Shown here: positions 29,557 through 38,550 of the stretch, one piece after another | Layout of the letters: every line of letters begins with the position of its first letter | Position numbering within the stretch: the stretch's first letter is position 1 | NCBI RefSeq assembly: GCF_002865605.1 | Contig: NZ_CP025583.1 | Span: forward strand, 2,584,501 to 2,648,500 | Source: Paracoccus jeotgali | GTDB lineage: Bacteria; Pseudomonadota; Alphaproteobacteria; Rhodobacterales; Rhodobacteraceae | Direction: 5' to 3' | Length of the DNA stretch: 64,000 nucleotides | Position numbers and translations under genes: made by a program | Notes under the pieces: generated by a model | Told to the model about the DNA's origin: nothing | Seen by the model: the letters and a program-made list of their open reading frames with translations, nothing else | The model's database searches: none

Positions 29557-30344
29557 ACGGGCCTGATAGGCGCGACCATCGCGCCGCGCAGTTCCGCGTG
29601 CAGCGCGGGCGCGGCGATGACGATGCCATCGACCCGGGCGTCGGGCGAGTTGAACTGCATCGCGCGGCCGTGGCGGTTCGTGACGCGGGCACCGGCGCGT
29701 TCGGCGATCAGGCTGCCGGCGGCGATGTCCCACTCCCACGCGGCGCGGAAGGACAGCGTCGCGTCGAACCGCCCTTCGGCCACCAGACACAGCCGCCACG
29801 CCAGCGAGGGGCGGAAGCTGCGCTTAAAGGGCGGCGCCTGATGGTCGCGCCAGAAGCCGGGCTCCATCACCGGGCGGCCGGCCAGAATGTCGGCGGTCTC
29901 GAGTGTGGCCTCGCGGACATGGATCGGCTGACCGTTCAGGGTCGCGGGACCGTCCGGGACGGCGGCATAGGTCAGCCCGAGGATCGGCAGATGCACCACG
30001 GCGGCCGTCACCCGGTCGCCCGTCGTGACCGCGAGCGAGTGCGAAAACCCCTGCTGCCCGTCGATGAAGGCCCGCGTCCCGTCGATGGGATCGACGATGA
30101 AGCAGCTTGTCGCATCCAGACGCGATGGCTCGTCGGGGCTTTCCTCGGACAGCCAGCCGTGATTCGGCCGCGCCCCGGTCAGATGGTCGCGCAGGAAGTC
30201 GTTGACCGCCAGATCGGCCTCGGACACCGGGCCGGCGCCGTGGTCCTTTTCCCAGACCTGCGGCTCTTGCCGCCAATAGCGCTGCGCGATCTCGCCCGCG
30301 CCCCTGGCCGCATCCAGCAGCAGGGTCAGGTCAGGCGCCGGCAA
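29553..30344 (-). CDS. cysQ: Inositol monophosphatase family protein, probable 3'(2'),5'-bisphosphate nucleotidase
   Basis: 263-residue Mg2+- and Li+-sensitive phosphatase. Metal-binding motifs are SEESPDE (family EE pair), DPIDGTRAF and the C-terminal WEWDIAAG. Family members hydrolyse inositol phosphates or PAP; the order and wording favour CysQ, which recycles 3'-phosphoadenosine 5'-phosphate, but substrate cannot be fixed. It overlaps the upstream pmbA gene by 14 bp, so the two are co-translated, an arrangement common in Rhodobacteraceae. Confidence 0.85.
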   Translation of the reverse strand: MPAPDLTLLLDAARGAGEIAQRYWRQEPQVWEKDHGAGPVSEADLAVNDFLRDHLTGARPNHGWLSEESPDEPSRLDATSCFIVDPIDGTRAFIDGQQGFSHSLAVTTGDRVTAAVVHLPILGLTYAAVPDGPATLNGQPIHVREATLETADILAGRPVMEPGFWRDHQAPPFKRSFRPSLAWRLCLVAEGRFDATLSFRAAWEWDIAAGSLIAERAGARVTNRHGRAMQFNSPDARVDGIVIAAPALHAELRGAMVAPIRPV

Positions 30345-31668
30345 CGGTCATCCCCTCGACCAGCAGGCTGGGCACGCGGATGTTGCGCCAGGCGCGGGCG
30401 TCATTGGCGGGGGTCAGCCGCATCAGCATCTCGCGCAGATTGCCGGCGATGGTGCATTCATTGACCGGATGGCTGATCTGCCCGCCCTCGACCCAGAACC
30501 CCGCCGCGCCGCGCGAATAATCGCCCGTTGTCGGGTTGATCGAGGCCCCCAGCAGCGAGGTCACCACCAGCCCGCGCCCCATCTCGCGGATCAGCGCGTC
30601 GCGGCTGGCACTGCCTTCGGTCATCGCGACATTGGTAATCCCGGGCGAGGGAGGCCCGCCGATCCCGCGCACCGCGCTGGCGGTGCTTTCCAGCCCCAGC
30701 TTGCGCGCGCAGCCCAGATCCAGCGTCCAGCCCTGCAGCACGCCGTCGCGCACGATGTCGCGGGGCTGGGTCGGCAGCCCCTCAGCGTCGAACAGGCGCG
30801 AGGCCGACATGCGCGGCAGATGCGGGTTTTCCTGCAGGGTGATGCCGTCGGGCAAAATCTGCATCCCCATCGCGTCGCGCAGCCAGCTTGCACCGCGCAC
30901 TATGGCGGTGCCGTTCACCGCCGCCAGCAGATGCCCGATCAGCCCCGAGGCGATTCGTTCATCATAAAGGATCGGGAACGCCCCGGTCGGCGGCTTGCGC
31001 GCCCCGGCCCGCGCCGCCGCGCGTTCGCCGGCAAGCTGGCCGATCTCCTCGGCCGAGGGCATGTCGCTGGCCCAGATCCGCCCCTCGCCAGCGTGGTCCC
31101 GCTCCATCCCCAGACCCTCGCCGCTGATCGCGGTGCAACTCAGCCCGTGCTGGCTGCGCAGATGGCCGCCCTGAAATCCGTTGCTGGCGGCGATCCAGCT
31201 GTCGCGGCGCATGTGGCTGGCGCTGGCGGCCTCGACGGTGCGGACGCCGGCGATAGCCAAGGCGGCGGCCTCGGCCTGCATGGCCAGCGCCTCGAGCGTT
31301 GCCGGGTCGGGCTCGGGCGACGGGTCGAACAGTTCAAGCCCCGCGGCATCGCGCTGCACCGCCAGCCGGTCGGGATCGGCAAGGCCAAGGCTGTCATCCA
31401 CCGGCGCCGCCCGCGCCATGGCGACCGCGCGCCGCGCCATGGTGGCGATCGTCTCGGCGCTGTGGTCGGCGCCCGAGACGATGGCCTGCCGCCCGCCGAT
31501 CAGCACGCGCAGGCCGATCTCGACCCCCTCGGCGCGTTCGGCATGTTCCAGCCGCCCGCCGCGCACCTCGATCCCCGTCGCGGTCGCGCTGACGGCAATG
31601 GCCTCGGCCTCGTCGGCGCCTTCGTCACGCGCGGCGCTCAACAGGCGGTCAGTCAGGTCTTGCAGCAT
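30331..31668 (-). CDS. pmbA: TldD/PmbA family metalloprotease, PmbA (TldE)
   Basis: 445 residues from the ATG at 31668; an ATG 15 bases upstream is equally possible. PmbA/TldE is the partner of TldD in a heteromeric metalloprotease that degrades and matures small peptides. Visible family parts are GIEVRGGRLEHAERAEGVEIGLRVLIGGRQA, a substrate region LFDAEGLPTQPRDIVRDGVLQG, and the ending GDYSRGAAGFWVEGGQISHPVNECTIAGNLREM. The TldD subunit is not in the window. It is transcribed together with the phosphatase that follows. Confidence 0.92.
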   Translation of the reverse strand: MLQDLTDRLLSAARDEGADEAEAIAVSATATGIEVRGGRLEHAERAEGVEIGLRVLIGGRQAIVSGADHSAETIATMARRAVAMARAAPVDDSLGLADPDRLAVQRDAAGLELFDPSPEPDPATLEALAMQAEAAALAIAGVRTVEAASASHMRRDSWIAASNGFQGGHLRSQHGLSCTAISGEGLGMERDHAGEGRIWASDMPSAEEIGQLAGERAAARAGARKPPTGAFPILYDERIASGLIGHLLAAVNGTAIVRGASWLRDAMGMQILPDGITLQENPHLPRMSASRLFDAEGLPTQPRDIVRDGVLQGWTLDLGCARKLGLESTASAVRGIGGPPSPGITNVAMTEGSASRDALIREMGRGLVVTSLLGASINPTTGDYSRGAAGFWVEGGQISHPVNECTIAGNLREMLMRLTPANDARAWRNIRVPSLLVEGMTVAGA

Positions 31669-31773
31669 CCATACCCCGATCATCTGGCAACCTGCCGGGC
31701 CGCGTCAGCGATCCGGCAGGGCAAGCGGGCCGCCGCAGCGCCCCGCCCCGTTTCCGTGTCCGTTGGACCGGCG

Positions 31774-33495
31774 TTACCGCACCTGCTGCCCATTGGCAAA
31801 GACCTGACCGCCCTCGCGGAACTCGATCTCGGTGGTCATGGTGTCGGCGGCCTGCGGGTCGGGCTTGGCGAACATGCCCAGCATCATCGGCAGCATCGCC
31901 GCCTGTTCGGCCGGGATCAGCCCTGAGGCCTGCAGCTTTTGCGTCAGCGCCTGGATGCCCTGGAAGCGGCCGGTGATCGTGCCCACCGGTTCCGAAGCAT
32001 CGCCGTCCGGCGTGGTCAGCTTGCCCTGGAATTGTGCCGAGGCGCCCATCAGCGCCAGCGCGACATTGTTGAGGCTCAGATCCGCCATGGTGAAGGGGGG
32101 CGACATCTCGTCGATGATCGCCTCGCGCTGCTCGTCGGTCAGATCGGGATCGTCCAGCGCCTCGGCCCGGTGCATATGCTCGGAATCGAACAGGTCACGC
32201 TCCATCACGACATTGCCGCTGACGTCGATATCCAGTTGGGCCGGATCGCGGGGCAGGGCCATGTTGGGGTCGAAGATCGCCCAGACCTGATCCTTGAGCA
32301 CAACCTGATCCAGCAGGTAATGGAACGAGAAGGGCTGCGGATCGCTGCCGGCCGAAACCGGAAGCTCGACCTTCAGGCTGGCGGCTGCAAGCTCATACCC
32401 GACCGGGACCGGCACATCCGGCACGGTGAAATCGGCGCTCCCCGGCCCGCTGCTGACCGCATAGCTGAGGCGGGTCTTGTCCATCCCGACGCCGATCTTG
32501 ATGTCCCGGCTGTCCATGTTGATGCGGACCGGCTGGCGCTGACCCTCGTCATCCACGGTCTGCATGTCGATCGCGCCGCTGATCTTGCTGAAGGCGATGT
32601 CGGAGGCCAGCGAGAACCCGTCCTGCAGCATCTTGGCCATGTCCACATCGGCGCCGAACCCGGCGGTCGAGGATACCTTGCTGTCCGCCGTCATCCCGGT
32701 CAGCAGAAAGTTCCCGGTGCCCTGCGCGTCCTCGTCGTCGATCTTGAAGTCGATGGCGATGCTGGTCGCGTTCAGCGCCTGCACCAGCCCGGAGGCATCG
32801 GTGCTGTCGACGCGGTCGTGGCCTTCCAGATTCTCGATGGTCATCCGCAGCGGCTGGCTGACGGTCAAGCCGTCCTGCATCTCGATCTCGGTCACGACGA
32901 AGTCGGTGCGCGGGATCAGATAGGCGTAAAGCACCGCGTCGCCGTCCTCGCTGACGGTGATGTCGTCGCTGGTGAAACGCATCTCGAAATTGACCTGCCG
33001 GGGCGGCTGGTGGTCGTCGTAATCATCCTCGGCCTCGGCGCTGTCCTCGGGTTCGGCGGCCGCATCGGGCGCGGCATCTGTGTCGGGCGCGGTGTCGGTG
33101 GCAGCGTCGTCCGTGGCAGCCTCGGCTTCGACGTCGGCTTCGACGGCATCATCCGTGGCAGCCTCGACCTCGCCCTCGCTCACCTTGTCGAAGGTCATGA
33201 TTCCGGTGGCGACGTCGGCGATGTTCATCTTGACCGCCCCGTCGCCGGTCGCGCTGAGGATCAGGTTGCCCATGTCGATGACGGTCTGCGAGCCCTCGGC
33301 CTTCTGGCTCAGCACCAGATCGCGCACGGTCAGGACATCGCCCGCCTCTTCCACCGCGCCGGTCTGGACCGTCAGCCCATAGCGGTCGTAATAGGCGTTC
33401 AGGTTGTCCCAGACCGATTTCGGCGTAATCTCGGCCAGGGCCGGGCTTGCCGAAAGGATCATGCCAAGGGCTGTCGCGGCGCTGAGTCGTTTCAT
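31774..33495 (-). CDS. Secreted DUF2125-like protein of unknown function
   Basis: 573 residues from the ATG at 33495, which follows AAGGTGA. A signal peptide (MKRLSAATALGMILSASPALA) is followed by a body that resembles alphaproteobacterial DUF2125 proteins, with repeated beta-strand stretches and sentences such as FTMADLSLNNVALALMGASAQFQG. Residues about 110-170 are an Ala/Asp/Glu/Thr-rich acidic insert (for example AEAATDDAATDTAPDTDAAP), probably disordered. The protein is rich in Asp throughout and should be periplasmic. Function is unknown. It is a single gene, divergent from dctP. Confidence 0.75.
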   Translation of the reverse strand: MKRLSAATALGMILSASPALAEITPKSVWDNLNAYYDRYGLTVQTGAVEEAGDVLTVRDLVLSQKAEGSQTVIDMGNLILSATGDGAVKMNIADVATGIMTFDKVSEGEVEAATDDAVEADVEAEAATDDAATDTAPDTDAAPDAAAEPEDSAEAEDDYDDHQPPRQVNFEMRFTSDDITVSEDGDAVLYAYLIPRTDFVVTEIEMQDGLTVSQPLRMTIENLEGHDRVDSTDASGLVQALNATSIAIDFKIDDEDAQGTGNFLLTGMTADSKVSSTAGFGADVDMAKMLQDGFSLASDIAFSKISGAIDMQTVDDEGQRQPVRINMDSRDIKIGVGMDKTRLSYAVSSGPGSADFTVPDVPVPVGYELAAASLKVELPVSAGSDPQPFSFHYLLDQVVLKDQVWAIFDPNMALPRDPAQLDIDVSGNVVMERDLFDSEHMHRAEALDDPDLTDEQREAIIDEMSPPFTMADLSLNNVALALMGASAQFQGKLTTPDGDASEPVGTITGRFQGIQALTQKLQASGLIPAEQAAMLPMMLGMFAKPDPQAADTMTTEIEFREGGQVFANGQQVR

Positions 33496-33698
33496 GATGT
33501 CACCTTGCAAATCTATCCATGTCGAATTTCTGATAGCCAACGCAGCAAACCCTATCCGGGTGCCAGCCCATCGTCCAGAAACCCTTGCAAGGATGCCGGG
33601 ATCGTCAGCTTCGGCGCTGGATATGGGACGTCGGCGGCCGGATCAGGCGGCACCCGGCGCCCGCCTCACATAACGCAAAGCTATGGAGAATAGAATTT

Positions 33699-33718
33699 TC
33701 ATATATTTGAAGTATCGT
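33699..33718 (+). promoter_or_regulatory. AT-rich element upstream of dctP, shared with the acyl-CoA dehydrogenase promoter
   Basis: CATATATTTGAAGTATCGTT, starting 91 bp before the dctP start. It matches 17 of 20 positions of the element at 39946-39965. In a window near 70% GC, this AT-rich conserved string stands out. It could be an operator for the LysR regulator encoded at 36632-37648 (inference). Confidence 0.5.
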
Positions 33719-33789
33719 TCCCCGCTCGGCAGAACGGTCGGGTGAGGACGCGGCGGGCACAGACCCCGCCCGGTAAGGGAGGAAAATCC

Positions 33790-34800
33790 ATGACGGCAAT
33801 TCGGACCATTTTCAAGGCGGTGGGCGCGGCGACGGCGCTTTCGATCTGGCTGGCGATGCCAGCGGTGGCGCAGGATCAGATCACCATCAAGTTCAGCCAT
33901 GTCGTCGCCCCCGACACCCCCAAGGGCAAGGGCGCGGAAAAGTTCAAGGAACTGGCCGAGCAATACACCGACGGTCAGGTCAAGGTCGAAATCTACCCGA
34001 ACAGCCAGCTCTACAAGGACAAGGAAGAGCTTGAGGCGCTGCAACTGGGCGCGGTCCAGATGCTCGCGCCCTCGCTGGCCAAGTTCGGCCCGCTCGGCGT
34101 GCCCGAGTTCGAGCTGTTCGACCTGCCGATGCTGTTCAAGGACCGCAACGATCTGGTCAAGATCACCGAGGGCGAGGTCGGCCGCCAGCTGATGTCCAAT
34201 CTCGACGCGAAGGGCGTCACCGGGTTGGCCTATTGGGACAACGGCTTCAAGATCATGACCGGCAACTTTCCGGTGAACATGCCGGATGACTTCCTGGGCC
34301 GGAAGATGCGCATCCAGTCGTCCAAGATCCTCGAGGCGCAGTTCGAAGCGCTTGGCGCGGTGCCGCAGGTCATGGCGTTTTCCGAGGTGTATCAGGCGCT
34401 GCAGACCGGCGTCGTGGACGGCACCGAAAACACGCCCTCCAACACCTACACCCAGCGCGTAAACGAGGTTCAGAAGTTCGCCAACGTCTCGAATCACGGC
34501 TATATCGGTTACGCGGTGATCGTGAACAAGAAGTTCTGGGACGGGCTGCCCGAGGATGTGCGCGCGGAACTGGACAAGGCCATGGCCGAGGCCACGACCT
34601 ATGCCAACGATATCGCGCAAGAGGAAAACGAGGCCGCGCTGCAGGCCATGCGCGACGCCGGCACGACCGAGTTTCACGACATGACCGAGGACGAGCGCGA
34701 GGCCTGGTTCAAGGTGCTGCGCCCGGTCCATGACAAGATGGCCGACCGCATCGGCAAGGATCTGCTGCAGCAGGCCTACACCGCGCTCGGCATCGAGTGA
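33790..34800 (+). CDS. dctP: TRAP transporter solute-binding protein DctP
   Basis: 336 residues from the ATG at 33790, which follows GGGAGG. A signal peptide (about 1-26, ending AMPAVAQ) is followed by a DctP-type periplasmic binding domain: ITIKFSHVVAPDTPKGKGAEKF, the carboxylate-binding Arg in LGRKMRIQSSKI, and VVDGTENTPSNTY. DctP proteins bind C4-dicarboxylates and similar acids with the conserved Arg. The membrane subunits dctQ and dctM are not adjacent, so this is an orphan binding protein unless they lie elsewhere. Neighbouring catabolic genes suggest a C5 ligand such as itaconate or mesaconate (inference). Confidence 0.93.
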   Translation: MTAIRTIFKAVGAATALSIWLAMPAVAQDQITIKFSHVVAPDTPKGKGAEKFKELAEQYTDGQVKVEIYPNSQLYKDKEELEALQLGAVQMLAPSLAKFGPLGVPEFELFDLPMLFKDRNDLVKITEGEVGRQLMSNLDAKGVTGLAYWDNGFKIMTGNFPVNMPDDFLGRKMRIQSSKILEAQFEALGAVPQVMAFSEVYQALQTGVVDGTENTPSNTYTQRVNEVQKFANVSNHGYIGYAVIVNKKFWDGLPEDVRAELDKAMAEATTYANDIAQEENEAALQAMRDAGTTEFHDMTEDEREAWFKVLRPVHDKMADRIGKDLLQQAYTALGIE

Positions 34801-34825
34801 TCGGTCAGGGATTACGCTGACCTCG

Positions 34826-34855
34826 GGCGGGGGCGCGTGGCGCTCCCGCCTTTTT
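34826..34855 (+). terminator. Rho-independent terminator of dctP
   Basis: An 11-bp stem GGCGGGGGCGC/GCGCTCCCGCC (one G-U pair, 3-base loop) is followed directly by TTTTT, 26 bp after the dctP stop. Confidence 0.85.
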
Positions 34856-34914
34856 CCCAAGCCTGGGCGGCGCTCTCGGGGTCGAGTGATCCGTCAGCGA
34901 TTGACATGGCATCG

Positions 34915-34943
34915 GGCGGGGCGCGTGTCGCTCCCGCCTTTTT
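34915..34943 (+). terminator. Second, duplicated terminator
   Basis: The hairpin has GGCGGG/CCCGCC outer pairs with further inner pairing, followed by TTTTT. It is the second copy within the tandem repeat and would back up the first. Confidence 0.7.
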
Positions 34944-35138
34944 CCATAGCGCCGAATGCTGCGCGTCCTTGCCCGCTTCAAAGAAGGTTTCGGTGGATTG
35001 ACGGCATCTCAGACGGCTGGCTCATGCGCAGCGTTGGAAGGCATCTGACACGACTGCCGCTCGGCCCGGCGCTGCTGGGTAAGCCATCCGCGGCCCCGTC
35101 CCGCGCTTCCCCCGACCAATCAGCTCGCGCCTGACCCG

Positions 35139-36635
35139 CTACCCCATCCTCCGCCACGCCGCCGGGCCGGTCTGGTGCAGCGAGGTGCCGCTGGCGTCCA
35201 CCGCGACCGTCACCGGCATGTCGCGAACGGTGAATTCGTGGATCGCCTCCATCCCCAGATCCTCGAAAGCGACGACCCGCGCCTCGCGGATCGCTTGCGA
35301 GACCAGATAGGCCGCACCCCCGACCGCGATCAGATAGGCGGCGCCGTTGCGGGCGATGGCGGCGACGGTTTCGGCCCCGCGCTCGGCCTTGCCGATCATC
35401 ACCAACACGCCCAGTTGGTCCAGCATCATGTCGCTGTAACGGTCCATCCGGGTCGAGGTCGTGGGCCCGGCCGGGCCGACCACCTCATCCCCCACCGGAT
35501 CGACGGGGCCGACGTAATAGATGGCGCGGTCGCGGAACTCGACCGGCAGGGGCTGCCCCTCGGCCAGCATCCGCTCGATCCGCCGATGGGCGGCGTCGCG
35601 GCCGGTCAGCAGCCGGCCCGACAGCAGCAGCGACTGGCCCGGTTGCCAGGACGCGATCTCGTCGCGGGTCAGGCGGTCCAGATCGACGCGGCGCGCGGCC
35701 TTCCAGACATCGCCCAGATCGAGGTCGGGCCAGTCGTCCAGATCGGGCGGCGCCAGCCGCGCCGGGCCGCTGCCGTCAAGGGTAAAGCCCACATGCCGCG
35801 TCGCCGCGCAGTTCGGGACCAGCGCCACCGGCAGCGAGGCGGCATGGGTGGGAAAGCTGCGGACCTTGACGTCCAGCACGGTCACGATCCCGCCCAACCC
35901 CTGCGCGCCGATCCCCAGCGCGTTGATCCGGTCGATCAGCTCCAGCCGCAGCGCCTCTTCCGGCGTGGCGGGGCCACGGGCGCGCAACTCGGTCGCATCG
36001 ATGGGTTCGGACAGCGCCTGTTTGGCCATGACCATGGCCTTGTCCACGCTGCCGCCGATGCCGATGCCCAGAATCCCCGGCGGGCACCAGCCCGCGCCCA
36101 TCTTCTGCACCGCCTCGACCACCCAATCCGCGACATTGGCCGAGGGGTTCAGCACGGCGAATTGCGACTTGTTTTCCGACCCGCCGCCCTTGGCCGAGAC
36201 GTCGAAGGCGACCGCCGCGCCCGCGACCATTTCGACCTGCAGCATGGCCGGGGCGTTGTCGCGGGTGTTCTCTCGCCGCCCGAAGGGATCGGCCACGACC
36301 GAGGCGCGCAGCGGGTTGTCGTCATGGCGATAGGCCCGCCGCACGGCATCGTCGACGATCTCTTGCAGGGGCCGGTCCCAGTCCAGCGGCGCCTTGACGC
36401 CGATCCGGGCGGTGACGTTCACGACGCCGGTATCCTGACAGATCGGCCGGTGCCCGACCGCCGCCATGCGCGAATTGACGAGGATCTGCGCGATGGCGTC
36501 CCGCGCCGCCGGGCTTTCCTCGGCCGAGAAGGCGGCGGACATGGCGCGGATGAAGTCGGGCGGGTGGTAATAGCTGATGAATTGCAGCGCGTCTGCGATG
36601 CTGTCGATGACATCGGCTTCGGTGATCCTGTTCAT
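35139..36635 (-). CDS. Class I fumarate hydratase / probable mesaconase
   Basis: 498-residue fused-type class I (iron-sulfur) hydro-lyase. The three cluster cysteines are visible in CQDTG (about 65), GWCPPGILG (about 181) and PNCAATRH (about 273). The C-terminal beta domain contains YVGPVDPVGDEVVGPAGPTTSTRMD. The ATG at 36635 overlaps the stop of the LysR gene (ATGA). Enzymes of this class hydrate fumarate to malate, and several also hydrate mesaconate to (S)-citramalate. Placement in an operon with a LysR regulator, opposite itaconate-type CoA genes, favours the mesaconase role, as reported for Burkholderia xenovorans. Activity itself is inferred. Confidence 0.9.
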   Translation of the reverse strand: MNRITEADVIDSIADALQFISYYHPPDFIRAMSAAFSAEESPAARDAIAQILVNSRMAAVGHRPICQDTGVVNVTARIGVKAPLDWDRPLQEIVDDAVRRAYRHDDNPLRASVVADPFGRRENTRDNAPAMLQVEMVAGAAVAFDVSAKGGGSENKSQFAVLNPSANVADWVVEAVQKMGAGWCPPGILGIGIGGSVDKAMVMAKQALSEPIDATELRARGPATPEEALRLELIDRINALGIGAQGLGGIVTVLDVKVRSFPTHAASLPVALVPNCAATRHVGFTLDGSGPARLAPPDLDDWPDLDLGDVWKAARRVDLDRLTRDEIASWQPGQSLLLSGRLLTGRDAAHRRIERMLAEGQPLPVEFRDRAIYYVGPVDPVGDEVVGPAGPTTSTRMDRYSDMMLDQLGVLVMIGKAERGAETVAAIARNGAAYLIAVGGAAYLVSQAIREARVVAFEDLGMEAIHEFTVRDMPVTVAVDASGTSLHQTGPAAWRRMG

Positions 36636-37648
36636 GGCTGATCCTTCTGCCCCTGATCCTTCTGGCCCTGATCCCTTTGACCGCTGGCGTCGGCTTGATC
36701 GGGCGAGGTGATCTGCGCGCCGACCCAGCGCCCGGTCCGCGCCAGATCGCGCAGGGTTTCGCGGGCCAGCGCCAGCACGACCGAGACCGCATTCGTCATC
36801 GGCCGGCTGGCGGAATGGGCAAGGTGGATGCTGCGGACCACGCGCGGCTCGGCGATGGTCCAGCGGCGCAGGCGCTGCTGCGCGACCTCGGCCGCGATGG
36901 CGTTTTCGGGCAGCACGGAATAGCCCAGCCCCTCTTCGACCAGCGCCTTGATGTTGCCATAGGAATCGACATCGATGACGGTGTTCAGCGGCGCCGACGC
37001 GGCCTCGGCATGGCGGTTCAGAAGCTCGCGCAGGCCGTGGCCCTTGCCGGGCAGGATCAGGGGCAGCCGGGCGGCCTGGGCGAAGGGCAAGGCGCTGTCC
37101 ACCGGCGGCAGCGTCTCGCCGCGCAGCCCGGCGGCGGGGCCGAAAAATTGCAGCTCTTCCTCGAGCAGGGGTTCGGTCTTGATGCCGTGTTCGTCGGCGG
37201 GACCGTAAAGCACCGCCAGATCGACGCGCTCCTCGCGCATCCATTCCAGGATAAAGCCGCTCATCGCCTCGGCGATGCGCAGCTTGATCTTGGGATAGCG
37301 CAGATGCACCCCCCGGATCAGCGGCACGGCGAGGATCTGGCCGATGGTGCCGGGCACGCCCAGCCGCACCTCGCCCTCGGGGTCGTTCTGGTGGTCGCGG
37401 ATCTCTTCCTCGGCCACGGTGAACTGGTCGAGGATGATGCGCGCATGGCGCAGCAGGATGTTGCCCGCCTCGGTCGGCTGCACGCCGCGCGGGGTGCGAA
37501 ACAGCAGCGCGGTGCCGAGATTGGCCTCCATGTTGCGGATATGCAGCGACAGGGCGGGCTGCGCGACGCGCAGGAAGGTCGCCGCCCGCGACAGCGAGCC
37601 ATGTTCGACAATGGCCACGAAATAGCGCAGCTGCCGCAGGTCGATCAT
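36632..37648 (-). CDS. LysR-family transcriptional regulator
   Basis: 338 residues. The N-terminal winged helix (about 1-60) reads LRQLRYFVAIVEHGSLSRAA with AQPALSLHIRNME. The effector-binding domain runs from about 90 to 300. The C terminus ends in two DQGQK repeats encoded by a 15-bp tandem repeat that also supplies the AAGGA ribosome site for the next gene. It overlaps the methyltransferase upstream and the fumarase downstream by 4 bp each. It is the best candidate to bind the AT-rich palindromes of the C5-dicarboxylate island, similar in position to the LysR regulators of known itaconate clusters. Confidence 0.9.
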   Translation of the reverse strand: MIDLRQLRYFVAIVEHGSLSRAATFLRVAQPALSLHIRNMEANLGTALLFRTPRGVQPTEAGNILLRHARIILDQFTVAEEEIRDHQNDPEGEVRLGVPGTIGQILAVPLIRGVHLRYPKIKLRIAEAMSGFILEWMREERVDLAVLYGPADEHGIKTEPLLEEELQFFGPAAGLRGETLPPVDSALPFAQAARLPLILPGKGHGLRELLNRHAEAASAPLNTVIDVDSYGNIKALVEEGLGYSVLPENAIAAEVAQQRLRRWTIAEPRVVRSIHLAHSASRPMTNAVSVVLALARETLRDLARTGRWVGAQITSPDQADASGQRDQGQKDQGQKDQP

Positions 37649-38385
37649 CGCGGCACCCCCGCTGGCGGGGTCAGCGTCCAGCAGATCATCGGCTGGACCA
37701 GCACCGCCAGCCCGTTCACGCTGCGGATGTTGTCGCGCCAGGCGCGGGCCAGCAGGGGGGCGTTCCGCCGCGCCACCTCGACCCGCTCGGGCAGGACGCG
37801 GGCCAGATAGGCGATGAAATCGTCCAGGCCCGCGAACCGGCTTTCACGGTTCCAGCGCCGCAGGTCGCGCAGCACCAGCCGCTCGGCCGAGATCAGCGCC
37901 TCGATCGCCGCGGCGGACTTGGCGCGCAGGGCGCTTTCATCCTCGACCGGGCGCATGGCGCGGAAAAAGCTGCCCTGCGCCAGCGGCTCGATCACCAGCA
38001 GCGCACCGCCCGGGCGCAGCACCGACGCGGCTTTGAGCAGCGCCGCCTGCATCCGGTCCGGCGCGACATGGTGCAGGGAATTGACGAAAAAGGCCGCGTC
38101 GAACTCCCCCAGCGCGGGGGTCAGCTGTTCTGCCGCCAGAAGATGAAACCGCGCGCCCGGCACCGACCGCCGGGCCTGATCCAGCGCGGCGGCGGAACTG
38201 TCGATGCCGGTCAGCGCATGACCGTCGACCGACAGCGCGCCCAGGATCGCACCATTGCCGCAGCCGATGTCCAGAACCTCGCGCGCCCCGATCTGGCGCA
38301 GGGCCGCGCGCAGGACCGCGATCGTGTCGTCATTGGTGCGGCCCTCGCTGATCGTCGCCACCGCTTCGGCCGGGGAAGGTTGCAT
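37645..38385 (-). CDS. Class I SAM-dependent methyltransferase
   Basis: 246-residue Rossmann-fold methyltransferase. Motif I is VLDIGCGNGAILGAL (about residues 38-52). The acidic end of strand 2 (LTGIDSS), post-motif FDAAFFVNSLHHV and GGALLVIEPL are all in place. The acceptor is unknown. It heads an operon with the LysR and fumarase genes, coupled by 4-bp overlap, and is divergent from the prpD-like gene. Because some methyltransferases (Tam) esterify trans-aconitate, a carboxylate acceptor within the pathway is possible, but this is speculation from context. A few bases upstream the ribosome site is weak. Confidence 0.83.
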   Translation of the reverse strand: MQPSPAEAVATISEGRTNDDTIAVLRAALRQIGAREVLDIGCGNGAILGALSVDGHALTGIDSSAAALDQARRSVPGARFHLLAAEQLTPALGEFDAAFFVNSLHHVAPDRMQAALLKAASVLRPGGALLVIEPLAQGSFFRAMRPVEDESALRAKSAAAIEALISAERLVLRDLRRWNRESRFAGLDDFIAYLARVLPERVEVARRNAPLLARAWRDNIRSVNGLAVLVQPMICWTLTPPAGVPR

Positions 38386-38453
38386 GGGAAAGACCTTTTG
38401 TGACAGGCCCAGAAAGCACGCCCGGCCCCGAACATCAAATAGCGATTGCGGTG

Positions 38454-38467
38454 TCCGATATATCGGA
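38454..38467. promoter_or_regulatory. Palindrome in the divergent methyltransferase/prpD promoter region
   Basis: TCCGATATATCGGA is a perfect 14-bp palindrome, flanked by GCGAT (38442-38446) and ATCGC (38473-38477). The GATATATCG core is shared with the element before the acyl-CoA dehydrogenase gene. Position between divergent operons, one of which encodes a LysR regulator, fits a LysR-type operator. Confidence 0.55.
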
Positions 38468-38550
38468 AAGCTATCGCGGGCTAGGCAAGCGCTATTGGAC
38501 AAGCCATCCGCTTTCCGCTCATCTGCCGGGCAGAGGCGAAGGGGAACGAC

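Larger units (their letters stand above)
34793..34945 (+). repeat. Tandem direct repeat of the dctP 3' end plus terminator
   Basis: Two copies of about 64 bp, at 34793-34857 and 34882-34945. Each starts TCGAGTGATC (last codons and stop of dctP in copy 1), continues with GTCAG.GATT, and ends in a G/C hairpin followed by TTTTTCC. The second copy therefore carries the gene's tail without the gene. This looks like a duplication, or the junction left when a second gene copy was deleted. Between 34946 and the fumarase gene nothing else is recognised. Confidence 0.8.

Noticed and set aside
27592..29799. 735-residue open frame on the minus strand opposite pqiB/pqiC
   Set aside because: The plus strand encodes MCE domains and a lipoprotein with lipobox; this frame is only its complement.
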